NCBI GenBank assembly: GCA_013397695.1
Contig: VYZI01000021.1
Location: 692,566 to 756,565, forward strand
Length of the DNA: 64,000 bases
Origin: Centropus unirufus
Taxonomy: Eukaryota > Chordata > Aves > Cuculiformes > Centropidae
Direction: 5' to 3'
In this document: positions 1-12,200 of the stretch, one piece after another
Numbering within the stretch: position 1 is the stretch's first letter
Layout: every line of letters starts with the position of its first letter
Translations under genes and position numbers: made by a program
Notes under the pieces: generated by a model
The model's database searches: none
The model's input: only the letters and a program-made list of their open reading frames with translations
What the model was told of the DNA's origin: nothing

Positions 1-300
1 ACTGTTTTCTGTCTGCTTCCATGACCATGGCTGTGCTATCAGGACTGTATTGTGCTTCATCCCTCCCAAAAAGAATCAAACATGATATTCTATCTCTCAA
101 ATTAGGAGACACCACAATCTGGCAAAATCCTTTAGTCTTTTCTATTCCCATTAAGGCCTTAACATTCTCTTCAGCTTTTTGACTTTCTGTACATTTATTC
201 AAGTAGATTCCCTGAAGTACAGAGCTACATATATGACTTTCCATGGTCTTTCTTGTGGTTAGACCAGACTCATACTCCCCCTTTTTATTTTTGAACCACA
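1..300 (-). other. Left-edge block with a polypurine run and an open minus-strand frame
   Basis: On the minus strand a polypurine run (AAAAAGGGGGAG, at 275-286) is followed within a few bases by TG. This is the arrangement seen at the junction between the internal region and the 3' LTR of a retrovirus-like element. An AATAAA lies about 75 bases further on (194-199). One minus-strand frame stays open for about 100 codons from about 300 to the window edge, so its end is not visible. I recognise no protein family in it, and an open stretch this long is expected by chance several times in a window of this size. The sequence after the polypurine run does not resemble the promoter-like block at 1.25-1.64 kb, so the two cannot be paired as LTRs from what is visible. 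Confidence 0.2.
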
Positions 301-450
301 AAGGCCTTATTTATCATTCATTGTAACATTGGTTGTAGACACTGATATGCAAAGCTGTTTCCAAAACAACAGTCCCCTTACAGCAAATACAGAATGGAGT
401 AAGAATCCTACCCAAATACACCCTTTGATTACCATTAGATGACATACACA

Positions 451-679
451 TGACAAAAAGTACAAACATATCACAAATTCACTACACCGTTTGTTTTTCG
501 TTGAGAGTCAAACAACATGAAACTTGAAATGCAACTTGAAAAGCATCAAATAGGGTTAGTTAATTGGTAAACACTCCTTTGAACAAAGTCTGTGCATATG
601 GAGACCCCAAACCAACTTAAACATCAGAATTCCTTCAGTCCTTACAAAAAGTCCACAAACCTATCACGAATCCACAACA
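451..679. repeat. Two diverged direct repeats, about 37 bp each
   Basis: The segments at 451-487 and 642-679 align along their length with about five mismatches and a 2-base gap; both contain the core ACAAAAAGT followed by TATCAC. They are in the same orientation and start about 190 bases apart. The sequence between and beside them does not align, so this is a local duplication and not a long tandem array. It lies inside the possible LTR-element block, where short direct repeats in the 3' untranslated region are common, but that context is inferred. Confidence 0.6.
522..545. repeat. 12-bp tandem duplication, two copies
   Basis: ACTTGAAATGCA is followed immediately by ACTTGAAAAGCA, one mismatch apart. 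It sits between the two diverged direct repeats at 451-487 and 642-679. Confidence 0.7.
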
Positions 680-719
680 CTGCTTACAGACAGAACACAG
701 CAAAGAGCCTGAGCCACAT

Positions 720-1645
720 ACTATTGACGAATAGTTGGACTGGTTTTCATCCCTTGTGGTAACGCAGTCCAGTGATCCTAAGTCCATAACGATAACGTCC
801 TACGTTTGTGAGATCATCATTGGTGAAAGCACGCCTGGCTGCAAGGCACCCATGTGTTCTAACACTTCCAATTCCATTAACCAAGTCTCTTTTGCAACTT
901 GATTGTCAACCTGTTCCTCTAAGGCATCTTTTAATCCATCGAAAACTGTACATGTCCTTCCCCCAGCAATGCCAGATGATACTGGGGGAGTGCAAGACAC
1001 TTCCCCCTCTGCATGTGTGCATCAGCTTCAATTCTATTTTTCTTTAACCACATAAGAAGCAGGTACAAGGTATTCTCCTCAGAATATACATCAGAATATC
1101 TATGATAGAGTTCTCTCCAATGGACACCTAAGCCCCCATCATTAAGATCCCAGCCTCTCACCTCATGTATCGGTGATCACAGTGTCCAGACATACGGCTG
1201 GCTGTCACCTTCCTTCTATTGCTCTCTTCTCTGCAGAAGTTCAACCCAATCACACCGTTGGAGGGGGGAGAATGGAAGGACTGCCATTCTTCACAACAAC
1301 TAAGACACAGACTCCATCCATACACTCAAACACAAACATTGATTCTCGCAACTTTGCAGCATTTATATGCCTCTTAATTGACCACGCCCCCACACCCCCC
1401 CAGCCGTTCGCTAATTGGCAACAAGCCCCACATCCAGGCACTCAAGCCACACCTGTGATCGGTTCCCAGGTGTCAAACCATATCCTCATTCTTTTGTTCT
1501 CCTTCTCCTCAAAGTTGTTTACTTCTCTTCCTCAAGAACACGACTTCATCTCATTAAGGTCAAAGGCACTTATTCTACAATCTATTCCCACAATTATATT
1601 CTGTGCACCTTGTTTAACTGTCCTTGATCCTAACAACGGTGGCTG
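720..1645 (-). mobile_element. Possible degraded LTR element (endogenous retrovirus-like), minus strand
   Basis: Read on the minus strand, this block starts near 1640 with a promoter-like region (CCAAT box, GC box, TATA) and continues into sequence with two short overlapping open frames: 76 codons at 931-1161 and 66 codons at 800-1000, in different frames. Together with the polypurine run at 275-286 this resembles the order U3 promoter, leader, short internal remnant, polypurine tract of an LTR retrotransposon that has lost most of its coding region. Against this reading, I see no recognisable primer-binding site, no gag, pol or env motif that I can name, no matching pair of LTRs, and no clear target-site duplication. 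The alternative is a host minus-strand promoter with its first exon. The frames are broken and I assign no function. Confidence 0.3.
1333..1421 (-). promoter_or_regulatory. Minus-strand core-promoter-like arrangement (CCAAT, GC box, TATA)
   Basis: On the minus strand, GCCAATTAGC lies at about 1410-1419, a GC/CACCC box (GGGGGCGTGGTC) at about 1380-1391, and GGCATATAAATGC at 1359-1371. With the TATA-like box about 30 bases upstream, transcription would start near 1335-1340, which puts the CCAAT box close to -80. This spacing is classical for an RNA polymerase II promoter and for the U3 region of LTRs. The block is also more GC-rich, with more CpG, than its surroundings. No transcript evidence is available from sequence alone. 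Which product it would drive, if any, is unknown. Confidence 0.4.
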
Positions 1646-2429
1646 ATAATAACAATAATATTTTGCCTATGAGTGCAGCAGTGCCTGAAGTGGGAGGAAG
1701 GCTCAATGGCAGAGACAAACAACTCTGACTTCTGCAGGTTTGCGGTCCCTGTATGGGAAACACTCCAGCCAGAAATATGAACAGTGAGTGCTTGGCTGAG
1801 AAGGGAGGGTGAGAGATATGTAATGGAGAGCTCAGCTGCAAGGACAGTTCAGCTTCCAAAGCACTTTCCCTTTTCTGGATGGAGAATACTTAGAGCCCTG
1901 ATTTTCTTGAATCAGAAACTTCATTGCAAGCTACCTGCACATCACATCCAGAGCCCTGTGGCTGGGATGTGGAAGGATTTATAAACATGTAGGCTGGACA
2001 TTCATTTTCTGATAATCTAGTTCAGTGTGACAAATAGCGCCATGAACAGGACACCCACTGGCTCTCACCGTACACGTCGCTTGGATGGCCTCCAGCATTC
2101 CAGTGCCTGAGGTGCTGGCTACCTTCCCAGCACTTCCCTCTATCTGCAGCCCTCCAGCGAGTTTTCATCAGTTCAGCCTCTTCCAAAGCAGTGACCCTGG
2201 TGTACTTCTCACATAGTGCTCTTGAGATAGCTGTGACACTTAGCAACATGCCTGAGTGCCAGATATAATTTAGGAAGTTAGGTGGTACTTTGTTTTCTTT
2301 ACCATCTTTCTGTTCCTTCTCCTTGCTGCTGTCTGCCTCTCTCTGCTGCTCCATCCAGGAAGGCCTTGGATGAAGTGGTAGGTAGCTCTCCACTCACTTC
2401 TCTATTTCTATTACCATCTTACTGTCTAA

Positions 2430-2500
2430 CAACCAACAACCCAGTCACCTCCTGCAAGAGTTTACTGTTCTGTGAAATGGGGATATCATTTGCTTATTCT
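2430..2500 (+). mobile_element. Possible MIR-type SINE remnant
   Basis: The phrase TGTGAAATGGGGATATCATT resembles the part of the MIR core that normally reads like a short T-rich stretch followed by CTGTAAAATGGGGATAAT. Only about 40-70 bases resemble the family, and no tRNA-derived head is visible. MIR is an ancient CORE-SINE known from amniotes. A chance match is possible. Confidence 0.25.
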
Positions 2501-5500
2501 GCTAGATAGCTCCAGCCTCAATGTTGCCAGTTATTAAATCATTTTTAAAACACCTCAGAAAGGAGTTTCAATACCGCTTGCACCAGATGCTTGCCTTTAT
2601 CCACTTCTCCATTACTACTCAAGTGATTTTCCACCAGCTTAACCAATTCCTTGTCTGTTGTAAATTGTGAAGCAGTGGTAGTTTGATTCAAAATAAACCA
2701 TCAAGGCACCCCAAAGTCACCAGCAATTCTAGCTGATGGAGTGAGTGCTTGCAAGAATACCAGATACGCCTGCTGAGCTCTGCACCCATCAAATATGCTA
2801 GTCTGAAGGGATCTTATGATTGTATGGTTATCTGCAAAGAGGCCTCATCCCATCTCAGTGTGCAAAACATTATTACAGCAGGGTGGAAGTTACTGAACTG
2901 CTTTTTCTTACAAGCAGCAACAGGAGGATGTACTGAGGTGGGTACATGGGTACATCTTTCAAGGTACAGAAGTCATTGTTTTGCTTGGGTACTGTGGTAG
3001 GTATTTGCACCTGCAGGACAGGTGCTCTACATTAATGGAAATGTGCAGAGGTGACATTGACTCACGTATGTTTTAGTACACGTGACACATCCTCATGTAT
3101 CTAAGAAAAAAATCTGTTCTGCATATCACACTTCCATGTGAGGCAGACTTTTATCTAATCACATTCTGATTATGCCTGAAAATTCAGCTATTGCATTCTC
3201 CGAATCACTGCAGTCCAGTTCTTAAACGGAAATCATTAGCCTATGGAAATATTCTCTTTTTCTTTACCACCAGATGAAGCTATATTCTCATCCAGATGAA
3301 ATTACTCTTCTGATCAAGTTCTATAATAACCTTAAACAGAAGAAAATGGCATAATTGTTTGCTTTAATAAATACTTCAGAGCACTTTAGCTGCACTGTAA
3401 AATTGCTTATCAAAATCCTGTTTCAGCTCCTCCCAGTCTGTCTGCAATGACCACCACTCTCTGGCTATGTTTTTTCCTGAAATTTTGCTGTGACATCCAA
3501 ACAGGGTCATTTTGAATCACAAATGTAAGGAGTTAAGAATTCTTTTCTCTTTCTGTTTTAAATGACTTTTCATCCTTTGTTGGAGCCAAGTATCTATCAG
3601 GGTAAAATCAATAGCAGCTCCCAAAACTAAGAGGAAAATGCCCTAGATTTAGTACACTTTATGTACATCCACTGCAGCTGTACATCTAAAAGGAAGTTAA
3701 TAGAATGACTCATTCTACAGGTTACCAATTTTTGAAATAAGCCCATTACTAAAGTGCTTATGAACAATGTAATTCTTAGCATTACAACCAAAGCAGGCCT
3801 CCTGCTTCTTTACAGATACATCAGTGCATCAACTATCTCTCTTAGTTCTCAGTCTTAGTTCTTAATATCTAATCACCTGTGCATGCTAAAATAAGTATAA
3901 CCAAACAATCTTCTTCATTCCTGTGGGAGTACATGTGAAAAGCTGTATGCTTAGTGACAAAGAGATAGGAACTGAAGAGGCATGTCCTCTTCCTGGGGCA
4001 TCAGTATCCCAATTCTTGTTTGTGTGAAGCTGGAAGTGAAGGTCAACGACACTCTAGTCTTTTCTGGTTTTGTTTCTTTTCTTATATTTCATGTGAGTTC
4101 AGGGGTCCCTTTACCCTCCCTGCTCCACTGCATGTTTTGAAGCAGCCAGTGAGTTGGGAAGGATCCTCTGGCTGGCAAGAACTTCTATCTGAAATAAAAT
4201 TATTCACTTGAGCACCAAAACTTCATTGAAGACTGAGTGATGCCTGTGACACTGAGTTTGAATGTAAATTCAACCTTTGCTCTTTAGGACAGTCTATGTC
4301 AGGCAGACGTGATTTACAACAACTTTGTTCCCAGTTCTGCCATGAAGAGTCGGGCACAGTGAGGCTACTAGCTGCATATCAATCAGGGAGCAGCAGAGAA
4401 AACAATGGAAGGATTTTTCTTTTCTCCATCCCAAATCTTGCAATGTGATCCATCCAGAAAATAAAACGCACTCTGTGTCCAGAAAACTGCAACCAAAAAC
4501 CACCCAGAGACATAAATACCGTGGCTGCAGGACATTTAACTAGCATGCTAGCATGTAGATGGACAAAACAGCAACAGTATTACATATAATTCAGGAATAT
4601 TAAAGTAAATATACTACTTTCTGGAAAGCATATCGCTGCTCTCCATCTGCCTTATCGCTAGTTTCCAATGGTTGGGTACCCACAGACCTTTTGCATTAAA
4701 TTTTACATTGATTTTTATGACCATTTATTACATGTAATGTCTGAGCACTCCAAATGCTCCATCTCCTCCCTGGTGTGGTATGAAATAAAGTTCATGGCAA
4801 CGGTGTAATGGATGGCTCGGACCAACTCCAAAGTGGGGGTTTATCAGGTAATTATTTGAGGGGAGTCAGAAAATGTGCTCTTTTATGTCTACATATAAAA
4901 ACTACATTAAGTGTGGAAAGAGCCAAAACATGTCATATCATGAGTTACCAATGCTTATTACTCCAGCCACATTTTCCTTTCCTTCCTCTCCCTTCCAGAG
5001 CAGCATTTCTAGGCCTTTGCTTTGCTGAGAGGAGGCTAATGCCAGCATCCCATCACGCACAGCCCAACAACAGGAGTAGTCAAATGCACTGGCATGTCCC
5101 TTACTGGAGCACCTGTAGGTACTAAGCTGGATACTAGCAGAGCACAGGTTTTCTAGAAGCCAGAAACTCCAAAGTCTCCACGTCTCTCTTTATAAGCTTT
5201 CATGTGGCTTTCAGACTTCTAAGCATAAGGGTGTCTTAACAGGTGTTTGGTCAAGATGTGTTAACACTGCCTGCACTCTGAGACCTTCACTACAAGGAAA
5301 AGAGTTCTTGATTCTGACTTCAAGGGGAAGTGCACTCTCACCAGGAAGGCTTAGCATGATGGATTTGCGTGGGCCTGTACTGTGAATTCGGATATTTCAG
5401 CATTTTTTTCCTCAAAAATACTGACTGCACCACTTTAAAAAAAAATTAAAAAGAAAGAAAAAACAGAAAAGCATTGAAACACTTACTAAGGTGAGAATAA

Positions 5501-5673
5501 TCAATTAAAAAAGAAATGGAAAATTTCCCCTAAACTTCTACATAATTTTTGCCCCTCTGGTGTAAAACTTTGCCTTTTCCCTATATCTCCTTTATATCTA
5601 CCTGAGAAGAGCTGGGCCCATTGTCTCAAAATTGCTTTGAGATGGGACAGGATGAAGCAGGCTGCAGATACAT

Positions 5674-5691
5674 GAGCTATTAGAGCTATTA
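5674..5691. repeat. 9-bp tandem duplication, two exact copies
   Basis: GAGCTATTA is present twice head to tail, with no mismatch. It is probably replication slippage. Confidence 0.7.
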
Positions 5692-8600
5692 GTGATGGTG
5701 ATGTTAGACAGTATTGCTTGTCGGTCTGCTATACAGTTATAAATGTGCATCATTTAAAATACAGTAAGAGGCCAGATGCTCAGCCAGTGTCTGACATCTA
5801 TCCACCAGGTTCTCACTGCTGCGGCTTTGACATAAGTCATTGTCTTTCCAGGGAAGATAAACATTTTAAAAAAATGGTTTTGATTTTGACATGCAGGCTA
5901 TGTCCATGACATATACATTCACTGTCCAAGCAAATCTTCATGGGATGGCACTTGTGCACTTTCTCTTTAGATAGCAAATTGATAGGGAAAAGGAGGGTCT
6001 AAAATAATAAAAGAAGACCTTTTTACTGCAAATCTTCCAGGAACACTTGCTTGTTCAGAGGCGGAAAGTTAAAATTATTTTATTTTTAACATGTCAGGGA
6101 TCAATTAATCCCTTTTCTGCCAGCCTGGACATTTGACTTCAGCAAATGCCAGTTTAACAAGTGTTAAGGAAGATGAGGAGCTCTATGAATCACAGTCCTT
6201 GGGTTCACTTCACCTACATGTCTGCATAATGCCTCTGGACCAGTTGCTGAGCATTATCTCTGGTTTATAATCCTCTAATTTCAGAGTTCTTTTGTGAAGA
6301 TTATTGCTAAAAACTTAATGCAATTAATACCAATTATTTAGATTTGCAGTTTAATCAGTGTCAGATATGTTTCAGCTCAGAAAGCAGCATTATTCCTGTT
6401 GCTGTTATTATTAATTGCTAGTCTCAATCACCCAAAGAGATGATAACAGATACAAATGCAGATTCAGTTAATACCAGGACTATGCATGACAGAAGCTGAT
6501 AAAAGCCAGAAAATTCATGAGAATCACATTTTTATTCTTGTTACTCTGCCCGAATCTGTCCAGTCTGACAAATCTGGTCCCTGCTTACCTTCAATGTCCC
6601 TTTGTTGCCAGGTAGCTGGTACATTAAATTCAGTTTGCTGTTGAACCGCCCTGAATAAACATGTATTTAAATACTACATTTACTCACAAAAAATTGATGC
6701 CGTGCTCCTCCTCCTACTCTAGATCATTCTCAAGCCTCCAGTACAAACCTCGTAACTTTTTATTTTAAAATATGGTCAGTTGTGACTTCTGGATGTGAAG
6801 TGCAGTCACAGAATAGTCAATATGTATTTCTGGCTGATGCATTAGGAAATACAGCAACATTTTTTCCAGTGGATTTCAAGGCCAGGTGGGCACTACCCCA
6901 TGATCTCAGCTGTAAAGGAAAGATTTCACAGAAAAATGTGTTTCCCAGGAAAGTACCAGCTCATGCTGGCAGCTCAGGGAGTGGAGCTGATGTCTCTCCA
7001 CCCCAGTCACACAGGCTCAATCCTCAAACCTACATCACCTCGTGTTTTACCTGTTCTGACTATTTGGTCACAGGCCCTTGTTTCCTTTTTGCAATGCCTG
7101 ATATCAGATGGTTCAGGGTGCTGCCAAAACTAACCCTGGCAGATGTAACCATCCATTTGAGACTGGGAAGCTGGAGGATGGAAATCCAGTGCCTGGAAGA
7201 TGAAAAAGAGTATCTTGGACTATGCAATTTGCCTTGGGCTAGCATGACTACAGCACAGTGGAGGAGATGTGCCTTTGCCAGCAGATTTCCAAGGTTTGAG
7301 TGCTGTCTGGGCAGCATCTAGACACAAAAGTGAAAATGTATTCCTGAGAGAGGACTAGAGGAGATAGAAATACTTAGATTTTTGGTAAACATTTAGGCCA
7401 AAAAGCCACAGGAAGGTAGCGCAATAGTTCTGTAAGCTATTTGCTTATGGCATGGCTTGATGCAAACCATTTAGGTGCCTGATTTCATTAGTTTGTCCTT
7501 TTTTCTTGTTTTTGTTGTTGTTTTCATTATTTTTACGTTTACTTTCCACAATATTCAACCATTTACAGTGGTCTAATGTGGTAGAATTTCTTTGATTTAC
7601 TGCAATTAATGAATTTTAGCAATAATTTCATGGAAAAATTCTGCTGGCCACATACTCTGAAGGAGGGTCAGGAGTGTAATCAGCTGGTGAGGAGGTCAGA
7701 CTGTAGCAGAAACAAGGTTTTCTCTGTATCTCACCTATCCTCTTTTAGTCAAACTAAAAACAGCAAAATAGACAATAGAAACCATATGGAATGTTGCAGT
7801 GTTTATATTTCTGAACTGCGTCAGGAATTATAATTATGGAATGGCATGGCTTAATTTACAAGGGCTTGAATTTACAGCCTTAAAACTCTTTTTAGTGCAA
7901 TAGTTTATCCTTAATACAGGACTTTATTGTTGCCTCGGTGGGGCAGTGTCTTAAAATTATTTTGATGCTTAACTCCTACCCAGGTGCCCAGAGCTACAGT
8001 CGTGCTGACACTCAGGTATGGGAGAACAGACCTGGCCATAAGTGGCTGCTCCAGAGCATGGACAATGTGGACAGGCAGGAGTGGTGGAAGGACCTTGGCT
8101 TGCCTTTGGAAAGGCTCCATAGGTAGGACAATAGGTCTCATGACCTGCCTGCCTTTTTCTTGAATCTGTACAGCACTGCCAGTCTTTAATTTTTCTGCTC
8201 AGCAAATGCATGCACAAAATTTTCAATGTTTTTATTAGGAAAAAAAAATGAGAGGGGTGGGAAATAAAGAAAAAGAGAAAATCATGCCCCAAGTGATAAA
8301 CTGTTTATAATAAAGTCATCATTTTGGAGGAAGAGAACGTGGCATTCTGCACTTTCTAAGACAGCACCAGCAGAATAGGGCAGAGAGAATATTATCTCTA
8401 AAAGCTATGCATCATTCTCTTAGAATGTTAATGTCTCATTTCTAGCTGAACAAATAAACCTCTAAAAGTTGGATGCAACTAGTACTAATGAATCAGAGTG
8501 CAGCCTAGTAAAATGAAGAACCAGCCTCTGACTGCAAAAAAAGCATCTTTCAAAAGAAAAAAAATTAAGTCATTATTTAAAAATTGCTCCACTAATGTGC

Positions 8601-9128
8601 TGCAAACAAAGGGCTGTTAGTTTGAAAGGACCAAACAGCTTTTATTTCAGAGTACTTTATTTGCAGCAGGATTATAAACAAGATCCTCAGCAAACCCTTC
8701 AAACAGAGCATGCGTTATTGAAAAAAATCAGAACTCTTTTTCCCATTTACCACTTCCTAGAGATGTTTTTTGTTTTACCTCCCTAATGTACTTACAGTGA
8801 GTGGGCAGGCTCCATGTGGTTTAACATCCAAATCAAAGATCGGATGAAGGCAGGCAGGAGCGTTTCATGTCTTAGTTTTACAGTTCTCACTCCATTCTAA
8901 GTTGCCACAAAATCCATTGCAAAGAGCAAGATAATGCAAGATCTGATCTCATATATGCTCATGTTGAGTGTAATTTTGAATGAAGACTCCAGGCTATTTC
9001 CATCATCTGAGTGCTGAAGTTTATTATCTGTAACATATTCCTGCCTAGGAGTGCTAACCGAGGTTTTGTTAGACACCAAAGAGCTACCTGGAGTTTTTGC
9101 CCTCAGGAAGACCTAAATTGGCAAAACC

Positions 9129-9210
9129 GGAGGAAAGTGGTTAGAAGGCAGAGATGAAGTAATTTGTTAAGGGACACAGAGCAGGTCAGCGGTATAGATG
9201 TAAGCCTGCA
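9129..9210 (-). mobile_element. MIR-type SINE remnant, minus strand
   Basis: Read on the plus strand, the segment follows the reverse complement of the MIR core: an AGAGATGAAGTAATTTG block, then GGGACACAGAGCAGGTCAG, then a purine-rich continuation where the family carries its GCAGAGC segment and B-box. Order and spacing agree over about 80 bases with many substitutions. The tRNA-like head beyond 9210 is not recognisable. MIRs are ancient, so heavy decay is expected. A consensus alignment would settle the call. Confidence 0.5.
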
Positions 9211-12200
9211 TATATTGTAATTGTAATAGTAACAGTGTCCTGATGGCAGTACCATTGGGGACAATGTTAGGTGTTGTAGTATTTTGAGTCCAGCAGGCTG
9301 CCTTTGCTTTGCTTTCCCAACTGCACAGCTCTGGAAAGCTGGTAAAACCAACTCCCATGCTGAGAGAGATCTAGATCCCTGCTTTCTGGTCAAAATTTCT
9401 GGGCATTTCTTCCTCTGTGCTCCTTCCAATATTCCAGTACCTACAGGGTGGCAATGCTCAGTCCTGTTCACACTGTTGGGAAACCTTGAGCCAATTCTAA
9501 AAATTTTTTGGGTTCTTGAAGAAAATCATGAAAATCACCATCATAAACATAGTTGTCCTCAGGGAAGTTGATCCCTGTATTAAACGGGAGCTGCTGCCTC
9601 TTTATGTTTCATTGACCTGTGATACATAAAACAGGCAAGTTCATTCCCAAATTCACTGTCTTTATCACGGTGATGGCTTCCAGGTAGTGCTCCCCAAATA
9701 TTGAAATTTCTTTTCTTTCCATCCTTGAGAAATTTCAGAAAAGACAGAGATTTTGGGGAAAAAAAAGGACCCTGGCATTTTGAAATTTCTCATGAAATGA
9801 AGTTTCCCTTCCCCAAACTGCTTTTGCAAATTGCCTCATTGCAACATTTATTGGTGTATAATATAATTCATATGAGAGTCAACGTGATGAGGCTGAAACA
9901 AAGTGCTTCAACCTTACCCAAGCAGAATGTTAAATAAAAGTCAGATGAAATTGATACAGTCCCCTGAAACATTCAGATTTTTAGAATCAGCATTTTCTCA
10001 TAGCAAGCTGTTCCAGATCCCCTGCTGGCAGCAGACTCACAGACATTAGCTTTTTCTGGAAAAGCTTTAAGACCTGGGTATTATTATTGTTATTATTATC
10101 ATCAATAATATGCAGAGGAAATGGAGCTGGAAAACAGAGGCAGGAGGATAGATTCTGCTACAACTTTCTATGTTCGGTAGTTATATTAGCTTGGGTTCAT
10201 AGGGTCACAAAGGAAAAGTGAATTCACCTCTACAAAATACTCTCAACCTCTCTTTGTCTCCATGTTTCTATTTGAGAGTACATCAGATGCACTCAGCACA
10301 TTCCTCCACGCCACGGTGGACTCATTCACATGCTACCACTGCCTGGTGCAATATTAAAACTAACTCCTCAAAGTTCCTTTTGTGCTTTTTGCCATTATTT
10401 TTTGTCAATTGGATAGAATAGAAAGGTGGCCCCAATGTGCAGGAGAGGGAGGTATTTGGACAGAGGTGAGCTTGAAAGTCCTCCAATTAGCTAAGCAAGG
10501 TAGACTTGTACAGTGTGATGAGGCCACTGCCCCTGGCTGACTGCACAGATTCATTCAAATATATGGTTGACAAGTGCAATTTAGAAGTCCTTAGGATGGA
10601 TGTTAGCACACACATGCATGCTTGTGTGCCTGTTCGATGAGCAATCCCATTAAGTGGCTGATCCTGGATGGCAGAGAGCAGTGGAAATGAGACTGAGGCA
10701 GAGTGGGGTGGTGTCTCATGGCATGAGCCGCTCTCTCAGGCATCAGCAGTGGGCTTAAAGCAAGGTACAGACAAGTGGGCATCACCAACTGTCTCTGAAG
10801 TTTTCATTCCAGCTGGGGAGTCCATGGCTGGCCACAGGGCTGCTGTTGCCTTTGCATGTCATTAGGTCCCCAAATGTTATTTATAAATATATTTTCCCTT
10901 AGAAGGGATTATTGACACACATGACTGACACATCTCTTTCCAGGCTTTGTACTTCATGCATGAAATGCATTGCCTTCCCCTTTAAGAAGTTTACTGCCTC
11001 GCTGACCTTTCTGTTCTGCAAAGAGGCATTTTAATCTCCCACACTGCTGCACTGCTAAGTGGTTTCTCATTTGACTTGTACTACTCAATGGTCTTTCCAT
11101 GTTGATGGGCTCTATTAAGTCACTGGGAGTTAGTCTGAAACTCTTCGAAGTTGTTATTTTCAGTAATAACACTTATTTGTTCCCCAGGATTGTCACACCC
11201 ACATGAGGTGGGAAGAGATGTGGAAGCACAAATTCTCATTAAAAGAAAAAGCAATTTTCTTTGGGAGTAAGCTACCTCAAGGCAACTAGAAAGGGACAGA
11301 GTATTGGTTCCAGTATGAGCCAAGCTGAGACTGGAAATCTATAAATTAATCAATTCTCCTATTGAGGATTTTCCCAAAATGGTATTTATGACTCACAGCC
11401 TCTCGGGTAGTCTCTATGAGAGTTGAGAGTGTCTCATTTTACAGCTGAATTTTGTAAATATTCATTCTTATCAGCATTGTATCTCTGTGTAGATTTTGTA
11501 GAGAAAAGAATTGTGAGTGCTTCTTTATTTCAGCATAATTTTCCAGGTATAGGTCACCAGTCATGTGGTTTATTTTCCTTGAAATGAATGGGGGAAAAAA
11601 GGCAAGAAATACCTTAACAAAACTCTCCATGGAAGACCTAAGAACATGCATGTTTTTTTCACTAGTCAAACTCTTTATCATAGAAAGGATGGGACCAGCA
11701 AAGTTGTGTGTCTTGTATGCAGGAGTCAAAGCCACAAGTTAGCTCACTTAGTGTGAGGTGAGAAAAGTTATGGACCAAATGAGCGAATGGCAGAGCTGGT
11801 CAGTCAACCCAGGAAATTCCCTCACCCGTCCACCCAAAAAACTGAAATGAACCTTTTCCGCTGTTTTTCACTGATGGCTTATCCACAGTTTCTCTTGCTT
11901 TGTCTCCGCATTCAGGAGCCTTGAAACACAACATCCTTAAGGATATTTTTAAACCTTTTTTTCTGAAGTATACATAGTTACAGATCACATAAGGAAATTC
12001 TCTGACTGTGAAGCTCTTGGTGCAAGTGTCCTGTGTTGTTCAAGGTTTTGTTGTTTACAGGCGCCACAAGCCTTTGCACTTTCCCTCTTCCCCCACTCAT
12101 TCACCAGTTCTACCCTGTCTTTTCCCTCTGCGCCCATAACATAAGGCTAGTTTTATATGCCTGTACAGCTGCACCATGACAAAGCACAGGGCTCCCAGCC

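Larger units (their letters stand above)
1646..9128. other. Gene-free stretch, no recognisable gene or intact repeat
   Basis: AT-rich unique-looking DNA. I see a possible MIR remnant near 2.43-2.50 kb, a long pyrimidine tract ending in AG at 2309-2358, and a 9-bp tandem duplication of GAGCTATTA at 5674-5691. There are A-rich runs near 5.44-5.47 kb and an isolated open frame of 179 codons at 6782-7321 with no family resemblance that I recognise. No frame shows a run of conserved exons with matching splice sites. Confidence 0.5.

Noticed and set aside
1173..1646. 157-codon plus-strand frame
   Set aside because: It runs antisense through the promoter-like block, is rich in His/Pro/Thr from C-rich low-complexity sequence, and has no recognisable domain.
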